In this document: piece after piece, positions 34,491 through 39,289 of the stretch
Position numbering within the stretch: the stretch's first letter is position 1
How the letters are laid out: every line of letters begins with the position of its first letter
From: Planctomycetaceae bacterium
GTDB taxonomy: Bacteria; Planctomycetota; Planctomycetia; Planctomycetales; Planctomycetaceae
Assembly: GCA_028291605.1 (NCBI GenBank)
Contig: JAQGHS010000334.1
Coordinates: 1-39,289 of the forward strand
DNA length: 39,289 nucleotides
Direction: 5' to 3'
Notes under the pieces: model-generated
Databases searched by the model: none
The model's input: only the letters and a program-made list of their open reading frames with translations
What the model was told of the DNA's origin: nothing
Program-made: the position numbers and the translations under genes

Positions 34491-34962
34491 TTTAGCACCC
34501 ACTTTCGTGAAACTCGCCCCGTGTCCGCGTTGATTTCTCGAGCGGTCGCGGCGCACAATCCTTGTTGCCCCGGAGTGGATTTCCCGCTGGAATGCCATTT
34601 CGATTGTATGAAATGCGTCCAGTGGGCCTTCGCGAGGCCAGTATCCGATACACCAGGGATGCAACAATGATGCCGACAACCGAATGTCGCCTCGCGGATG
34701 ACGATTCTGACAGGATTCGTCGCTCGGCAGGCCGACAAACGGGAGGGCGTAACTCCATATGAGCCAAACTTGATATGGCAAAACGTCCGCGTCAATGGTC
34801 GACTGGACGGGGGGATGATATACTCGGATCGTCAGCGTGTTAAACGTCCTAACGTCGTCGCTATACCGTCGTGTTCCGTGTGGCCAGTGTGCTATTCGGT
34901 CGGTCGCCGGAGCGTTTTTCCATTGATTTGGTTCGGGTCTGTTGTCAGAACGGGGTGCCATC
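34491..34962. other. Divergent intergenic region
   Basis: About 470 bases lie between the stress-type gene (-) and the small unknown gene (+). Promoters for both must be here. TATACT at 34819-34824 could be a -10 box for the plus-strand gene, but no good -35 sits at the right distance. No gene, RNA or long repeat was recognised. Confidence 0.4.
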
Positions 34963-35286
34963 ATGCCGTTGTTTGAAATCGAAACGAACGCACACATCAT
35001 GATCGGCTGGGCCGATTCGAAAGAAGGGGCCGAGCATATCGCTCAGGAGAACTATCCCGGTGAAGACGTCGTGCGAGTCACGAAACGTCCGCGCGATGTC
35101 TGGGTGATCTCGAAGCGACTGCTGGGAATCAAGGACACCGTCAGTCCGTGCGATACGGCTCGTGATTGTCTAGCTCGGGCTCAGGGTGACAAGGTGCATG
35201 CCATCCGGCTGTATATGCTGGATACGGGCGTGGATTTGAATGAAGCTCAACGCGTGATTGAAACCAACATGTCGCTGGGCTGGTGA
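34963..35286 (+). CDS. Small conserved-looking protein of unknown function
   Basis: 107 residues from ATG 34963, with a G-rich stretch (CGGGGTG) just upstream. The sequence starts MPLFEIETNAHIMIGW, continues with SKEGAEHIAQENYPGEDVV, and has a basic middle (RVTKRPRDVWVISKRLLG) and an acidic C-terminal helix (LNEAQRVIETNMSLGW). Composition and codon use look like a real cytoplasmic protein, but I do not recognise the family and see no catalytic motif. A small hairpin follows 15 nt after its stop. It may be regulated with the divergent stress-type gene, but nothing shows this. Confidence 0.65.
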   Translation: MPLFEIETNAHIMIGWADSKEGAEHIAQENYPGEDVVRVTKRPRDVWVISKRLLGIKDTVSPCDTARDCLARAQGDKVHAIRLYMLDTGVDLNEAQRVIETNMSLGW

Positions 35287-35300
35287 TTCGTTCGTCGGTG

Positions 35301-35319
35301 GGCGGGTCTCTGACCCGTC
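35301..35319 (+). terminator. Short hairpin after the small unknown gene
   Basis: GGCGGGTC (35301-35308) and GACCCGTC (35312-35319) form an 8-bp stem with one wobble pair and a 3-nt loop, 15 nt after the stop at 35286. No T run follows, so this may be a weak terminator or another short palindromic repeat. Confidence 0.35.
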
Positions 35320-35420
35320 TGAGCCTCTAATCTTGGACATAGTAGACGATCGGCCGTCGCGAATTTCGCGTAGCGCACGACGTTCGCGCAACTTCGAATC
35401 TGTACAACTCCACAGCCAAA

Positions 35421-35449
35421 CCAGCCGGTATGCGCTAGCGTCCGGTTCC
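35421..35449. repeat. GCTAGC-family repeat, single arm (copy 3)
   Basis: The 29 bases contain CAGCCGG, GCGCTAGCGTCCGGTTC and little else. They are nearly the same as the left half of the element at 6336-6415, but the matching second arm is missing. The arm directly abuts the GTAGGATAGG element at 35452. Confidence 0.6.
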
Positions 35450-35451
35450 TA

Positions 35452-35513
35452 ACGTAGGATAGGCATCCTGGCTGTCATTTTTTCACATGACAGGCAGGAT
35501 GCCTATCCTACGG
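35452..35513. repeat. Minimal 62-bp palindromic element, copy C
   Basis: The same 26-nt arms as copies A and B (35452-35477 and 35488-35513, two mismatches) are present, but the interior is only 10 nt. It looks like a deletion derivative or the basic unit of the family. It ends 20 nt before the ATG of the DUF447 gene. Confidence 0.85.
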
Positions 35514-35533
35514 TCTTTTCGGTGGATCCACGC

Positions 35534-36109
35534 ATGATTTTGGAAGGGATTGTCACCAGCATTGATTCCGAAGGACTGGTGAACTTCGCCCCGATGGGCC
35601 CCTATGTCGAACCGTCATTCGCGACGCTTCGCCTGCGCCCCTATAAGACTTCGCGGACCTACCAAAATCTCAAGCTGCACGGGCAGGGAGTTTTTCACGT
35701 CACCGATGATGTGTTACTGTTGGCTCAGGCCGCGATTGGGGCGCTGAATCAGTTGCCCGAGATCATTCCCGCGACGCAGGTCAAAGGGCAGGTGATCAAA
35801 TCGGCCTGTCGCTGGTATGAGTTTGAAGTCACCGAACTGGATGATTCTCAAGACCGTACCAATATCATCGCGCGTGTGGTCCACATGGGGCGGCTGCGAG
35901 ATTTCGTGGGCTTCAATCGAGCCAAACACGCGGTCCTGGAAGCGGCCATTCTGGCGACTCGCGTGCATCTGCTGAAGCGAGATTACATCATGCAGGAGTA
36001 TGACCGGCTGCAGGTCCCGCTGGAGAAGACCGCGGGTGCTGCTGAGCTGGAAGCGTTTGCGTTGCTGCGTGATTTCGTCCAGCGGCGGATGGATGAACTT
36101 GATACGTGA
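35534..36109 (+). CDS. DUF447 family protein (flavin reductase-like FMN-binding fold)
   Basis: 191 residues from ATG 35534; GTG 35522 is in frame, but the family normally starts MILEGIVT. Conserved stretches visible are MILEGIVTSIDSEGLVNFAPMGP (given in parts: MILEGIVTS then VNFAPMGP), RLRPYKTSRTYQNLK, GVFHVTDDVLLLAQAAIG, ACRWYEFEV, RTNIIARVVH and GFNRAKHAVLEAAILATR. DUF447 (PF04289) has a split-barrel fold related to FMN-binding flavin reductases. It is known mainly from methanogens and from bacteria, including planctomycetes, that carry tetrahydromethanopterin-linked C1 genes. That makes a C1-pathway role possible, but no such neighbour is in this window. It is cytoplasmic. polA follows 98 nt later. 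Confidence 0.88.
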   Translation: MILEGIVTSIDSEGLVNFAPMGPYVEPSFATLRLRPYKTSRTYQNLKLHGQGVFHVTDDVLLLAQAAIGALNQLPEIIPATQVKGQVIKSACRWYEFEVTELDDSQDRTNIIARVVHMGRLRDFVGFNRAKHAVLEAAILATRVHLLKRDYIMQEYDRLQVPLEKTAGAAELEAFALLRDFVQRRMDELDT

Positions 36110-36207
36110 GACTGGATGAAGCCCATTACAGATCCGGACTGATGGGAGGGCGAGGCAAACACACCTTTGGTTAAACCGCTCCAATTGCCGGACGTTGAAA
36201 AGAGACC

Positions 36208-38907
36208 ATGCCAGAATCCATTTACATCCTGGATACTTTCTCCCTGATTTTTCAGGTGTTTCACGCTATCGGAAGTGAGATGACCAGTCCGCAGGGCCAG
36301 CCCACGAATGCGGTGTATGGCTTCACACGGGATCTCAATACGCTGCTCAAAGATCATAAGCCCGACTACTGGCTGGCCGCGATGGATTCGCCGGGTGAGG
36401 CCGTGCGCAGTGGCTGGTATCCGGAATACAAAACGAATCGCTCTGAGATGCCCCCTGATCTGCGGCCGCAGATCCCCATGATCCAACAGGTGCTGGAAGC
36501 GTTTGGCATCCCCGTCATCCAGCATGACGGCTGGGAGGCTGACGATGTCATGGCCACCGTCACCAAACTGGCAGTGGCCCAGGGACTGGATGTCATTCTG
36601 ATCTCCAGCGATAAGGACTGCCGGCAGTTGCTGGGGCCGCATGTCAGGATGCTCAATCTGCGGAAGAATACGTACTTCGGTGTCAATGAGTTGAAGTCGG
36701 ATTGGGGGATTACTCCAGAGCAGGCCATCGACTTTCAATCGCTGGTTGGCGACAGCGTTGATAACGTGCCGGGCGTCCCGTTGGTTGGACCGAAGAAGGC
36801 GAGCGCTCTGTTGCTGGAATTCGGCGATCTGGAAGGCGTTCTCGCGAATGCCGACAAAGCTCCCGGGGCCAAGCTGAAAGAGAATCTGAAGGTCTTCGCT
36901 GACCAGGCCAGATTGTGCAAGCGGCTAGTGAGACTCTATGACGATCTGCCTCTGGCGGTGGACTGGAATCAGGCGCGTGCCGGACAGTTACAGCACGCTC
37001 GGTTGGGCGAGTTGTTTACGGAGTTCGGATTCAAGCGGCTGGCCGATGAGATCAAGGCTCTGCGACCCGCGGCAGACGTTCACCAGCCACTTCCGGCGCA
37101 GCAAACTCGGGACTGGAAGATCGTTGATACGCCGGAGAAATTTGCGGCGTTTCTCGAGCAATTTCTGCTGCAGAAGCGATTCTGCCTGGATACGGAAACA
37201 ACTTCAGTAGATGCCGTGCGTGCCGACATTGTTGGCTGGGCGATCTGCTGGGAAGTCGGCTCGGGGTATTACATTCCCGTGCGTGGTCCGGCGGGCCAGG
37301 CAATGCTTGATCCGGCCATGGTTGTCGCGGCGTTCAAGCCTCATCTGGAAGACCCGACGGTCGAAATTTCGAACCAGAATATCAAGTACGACATGCTGGT
37401 CCTGCGCCGCGCCGGGATCAACATCGCGACCATCGGCAGTGATCCGATGATCTTCAACTATCTGCTGGACGCCGGGGCCCGCAGTCATGGGCAGGATGAA
37501 TTGTCCAAGCGGTATCTCGGGCATGAAATGATTCCTATCACGGCCCTGATTGGGACCGGTAAGAATCAGAAGTCGATGACTGAAATTGACATCCATGTGG
37601 TTGCGGAATATGCGGTCGAAGACGCAGAGATCGCACTGCAACTGTGCGGCAAGCTGGAACCCATCCTGCGTCACGCCGAGTTATGGGATCTCTACTGGGA
37701 CCTGGAACGTCCCCTGATTCCCGTGCTGGCTGAAATGGAGCACCGCGGGATCAAGGTGGATGCGGAGCTGCTGCGGACGCACAGCAAGTCGGCGGGCGAG
37801 CGGCTGGAATTGATCCAGGCGCAGATCTATGGGCTGGCGGGACGCGAATTCAATATCGACTCACCCATCCAACTGCGCGAGATCCTGTTCACCGAACTGA
37901 AGCTGCCCGTCTTCAAGAAAACCAAGACGGGCCCCAGCACCGACCAAGAGGTTCTGGAACAACTCGCGGTCCTGCATCCGCTGCCGAATAAGTTGATGGA
38001 GCATCGCAAACTCTCGAAGTTGAAGAGCACCTATCTCGACGCCTTGCCCGAGATGGTGAATCCCGAGACCGGCCGGATTCATGCCTCATTCAATCAAGTC
38101 GTCGCGGCGACCGGTCGGTTGAGTTCCAGCGATCCGAATCTGCAAAACATCCCGATTCGTACGGAAGAAGGCCGCCGCGTGCGGTCGGCGTTCATCCCGG
38201 GTGAACCGGGCTGGAAGCTGGTGAGTGCCGATTATTCCCAGATCGAGCTCCGCATCCTGGCCCATTACAGCCACGACAAAGCTCTGCAAATGGCGTTTGC
38301 CGCGGGGGTCGATATTCATACGGCCGTCGCCGCCGAGATCTATGGTTTTCATATGAATCTGGTGAGTGGCGAAATGCGCCGCGTGGCGAAAGCCGTGAAT
38401 TTTGGCGTGATTTACGGCCAGAGTCCCTACGGATTGTCGGCCGCGATCGGCATCAGCCAGGATGAAGCGGGGCGGTTTATCGACGACTACTTTACGAAGT
38501 ACGCGGGGGTCGAAGCCTTTATCGAAAAACTGCTGGAAGAGTGCCGCCAGACCGGCTACGCGACCACCATCAAAGGCCGACGTCGCGCGATCACCGGGAT
38601 TCGCGAATTGACCGGCCGCCGCCAATTGACGTTGCCCGAACGGACCGCGGTCAACACGGTGATTCAAGGCTCCGCAGCCGACCTAATCAAGCTGGCGATG
38701 ATCCGCATTCACAATCGCCTGAAGGCCGAAAACCATCCCGGCCGCATGCTGCTTCAGATCCATGACGAACTCGTATTTGAGGTTCCTGAGGCCGAAGTGG
38801 CCAGCCTCCAACAACTCGTACGCGAGGAAATGGAACAGGCCATCAAGCTGGATGTGCCGTTGAAGGTAGATGTTTCGGTGGGGGATAACTGGGCTGTGGC
38901 GAAGTAG
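36208..38907 (+). CDS. polA: DNA polymerase I
   Basis: 899 residues from ATG 36208, a normal length for the family. The 5'-3' exonuclease is at about residues 1-290 (ILDTFSLIF, WEADDVMATV, SSDKDCRQLL, GDSVDNVPGVPLVGPKKA). The 3'-5' proofreading domain is at about 315-500 with an apparently complete site: Asp328 and Glu330 in LDTETT, NIKYDML, and YAVED. The polymerase domain follows with motif A VSADYSQIELR (Asp675), motif B RRVAKAVNFGVIYG (Lys728) and motif C IHDELVFE (Asp853, Glu854). Motif B has phenylalanine at the E. coli Phe762 position, as expected for dNTP selectivity. It should fill gaps in repair and remove Okazaki primers in the cytoplasm. It carries every motif of an active three-domain enzyme. 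Confidence 0.97.
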   Translation: MPESIYILDTFSLIFQVFHAIGSEMTSPQGQPTNAVYGFTRDLNTLLKDHKPDYWLAAMDSPGEAVRSGWYPEYKTNRSEMPPDLRPQIPMIQQVLEAFGIPVIQHDGWEADDVMATVTKLAVAQGLDVILISSDKDCRQLLGPHVRMLNLRKNTYFGVNELKSDWGITPEQAIDFQSLVGDSVDNVPGVPLVGPKKASALLLEFGDLEGVLANADKAPGAKLKENLKVFADQARLCKRLVRLYDDLPLAVDWNQARAGQLQHARLGELFTEFGFKRLADEIKALRPAADVHQPLPAQQTRDWKIVDTPEKFAAFLEQFLLQKRFCLDTETTSVDAVRADIVGWAICWEVGSGYYIPVRGPAGQAMLDPAMVVAAFKPHLEDPTVEISNQNIKYDMLVLRRAGINIATIGSDPMIFNYLLDAGARSHGQDELSKRYLGHEMIPITALIGTGKNQKSMTEIDIHVVAEYAVEDAEIALQLCGKLEPILRHAELWDLYWDLERPLIPVLAEMEHRGIKVDAELLRTHSKSAGERLELIQAQIYGLAGREFNIDSPIQLREILFTELKLPVFKKTKTGPSTDQEVLEQLAVLHPLPNKLMEHRKLSKLKSTYLDALPEMVNPETGRIHASFNQVVAATGRLSSSDPNLQNIPIRTEEGRRVRSAFIPGEPGWKLVSADYSQIELRILAHYSHDKALQMAFAAGVDIHTAVAAEIYGFHMNLVSGEMRRVAKAVNFGVIYGQSPYGLSAAIGISQDEAGRFIDDYFTKYAGVEAFIEKLLEECRQTGYATTIKGRRRAITGIRELTGRRQLTLPERTAVNTVIQGSAADLIKLAMIRIHNRLKAENHPGRMLLQIHDELVFEVPEAEVASLQQLVREEMEQAIKLDVPLKVDVSVGDNWAVAK

Positions 38908-39031
38908 ACCACCGAAGCTCGAAACGCCGGCAAAGCAATTTCCTGAAGGGTTTTGAAACACAGAGGCACAGAGGTAACAGAGTTCCTCTCTTAGAGCTGC
39001 TAACAAAACGTCCGCCTAATGATGAGTTTGT

Positions 39032-39158
39032 GAACCACGAATCACACAAATGACACGAATTTGAAACAGAGTTGGATCGTATCGCGAGACAGATCGCTTG
39101 TTCCCTGAAATGCAATTTTAAGGATTTAGATTCGTGTCATTTGTGTGATTCGTGGTTC
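39032..39158. repeat. 127-bp palindromic element with 29-nt perfect arms
   Basis: Arms 39032-39060 and 39130-39158 are perfect inverted copies built on GAACCACGAATCACAC and ATGACACGAAT. The 69-nt interior has no ORF. The sequence type (accacgaat-cacacaaatgacacgaat) is the sort of short dispersed palindrome common in intergenic planctomycete DNA, stated from general knowledge. Confidence 0.8.
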
Positions 39159-39234
39159 AAAACGATCTCATCGCTCGGCCCATCGACGATGTGCCACGCA
39201 TTCCAGGTTTTGATAGTCGTCTTATGTTATTGAT

Positions 39235-39287
39235 CTTCGTGACCCTCTGTTCCAAATCCAATCTATTTTGAACAGAAGGTCACGAAG
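39235..39287. repeat. Inverted repeat at the window end
   Basis: CTTCGTGACCCTCTGTTC (39235-39252) and GAACAGAAGGTCACGAAG (39270-39287) pair over 18 nt with one mismatch around a 17-nt loop rich in A/T. It may continue beyond the window. Another dispersed palindrome or a strong terminator-like structure is possible. Confidence 0.65.
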
Positions 39288-39289
39288 GA

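Larger units (their letters stand above)
38908..39289. other. Region after polA made up mostly of repeats
   Basis: No gene is seen up to the window end. It contains an ACACAGAGGCACAGAGGTAA stretch near 38958, a 127-bp palindrome and a second long inverted repeat at the right edge, the latter two listed separately. There is no obvious polA terminator with a T run. Confidence 0.55.

Noticed and set aside
34487-35000. Minus-strand extension of the stress-type gene and overlapping frames
   Set aside because: Upstream of ATG 34490 the sequence lacks protein-like character and overlaps the plus-strand gene at 34963.

Overview
The window looks like a chromosomal segment of a planctomycete. The evidence is the set of families: two DUF1549/DUF1553 proteins with haem-type CxxCH motifs, a DUF1501 protein, a PPC-domain protein, DUF447, secreted enzymes with Tat or Sec signals, and a 4,339-residue secreted giant protein with an N-terminal LEPR-XLL-like motif (LEDRCLLS). 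Genes are loosely packed, many lack a strong Shine-Dalgarno, and intergenic gaps hold dispersed palindromic repeats. I see no tRNA, complete rRNA, CRISPR array, phage gene or transposase.

Layout. 1-599 (-) is the start of a lipoprotein cut by the window edge. 1012-4997 (+) is a DUF1549/DUF1553 protein followed by a PPC-domain protein, separated by a 149-bp palindromic element. 5021-5872 (-) is an undecaprenyl-phosphate sugar transferase with an unusual charged insertion. 6446-7384 (+) is a sugar phosphate isomerase/epimerase-like TIM barrel whose stop codon lies in a second 149-bp element. 7599-20618 (-) is one giant gene: beta-helix modules, an autotransporter-type strand repeat, 12 Calx-beta domains (part of them a duplicated three-domain block), two cadherin-like domains and a C-terminal domain, followed by a strong intrinsic terminator. 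About 1.3 kb of apparently non-coding DNA and a DUF2306-like gene remnant follow.

22244-28627 (+) is a run of five same-strand genes: cupin, Tat-exported amidohydrolase, DUF1549/DUF1553, DUF1501 and a secreted alpha/beta hydrolase. It may be a catabolic or cell-envelope module, substrate unknown. 28656-34490 (-) holds a secreted beta-propeller protein, a RuBisCO-like protein fused to a cupin, an S9 peptidase and a glycine-zipper stress-type protein. 34963-38907 (+) holds a small unknown protein, a DUF447 flavoprotein-type gene and full-length DNA polymerase I with all three domains. The window ends in two long inverted repeats.

The most interesting item is the RuBisCO-like protein/cupin fusion (29628-31223). 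In Rhodospirillum rubrum, a separate RuBisCO-like isomerase and a separate cupin act one after the other to turn 5-methylthioribulose-1-phosphate into 1-deoxyxylulose-5-phosphate. A fusion of the two kinds of domain suggests a single-chain version of that methylthioadenosine-to-isoprenoid route. This is inference and needs alignment and biochemistry. The dispersed repeat families and the higher-order repeats of the giant protein are the other structures worth following.
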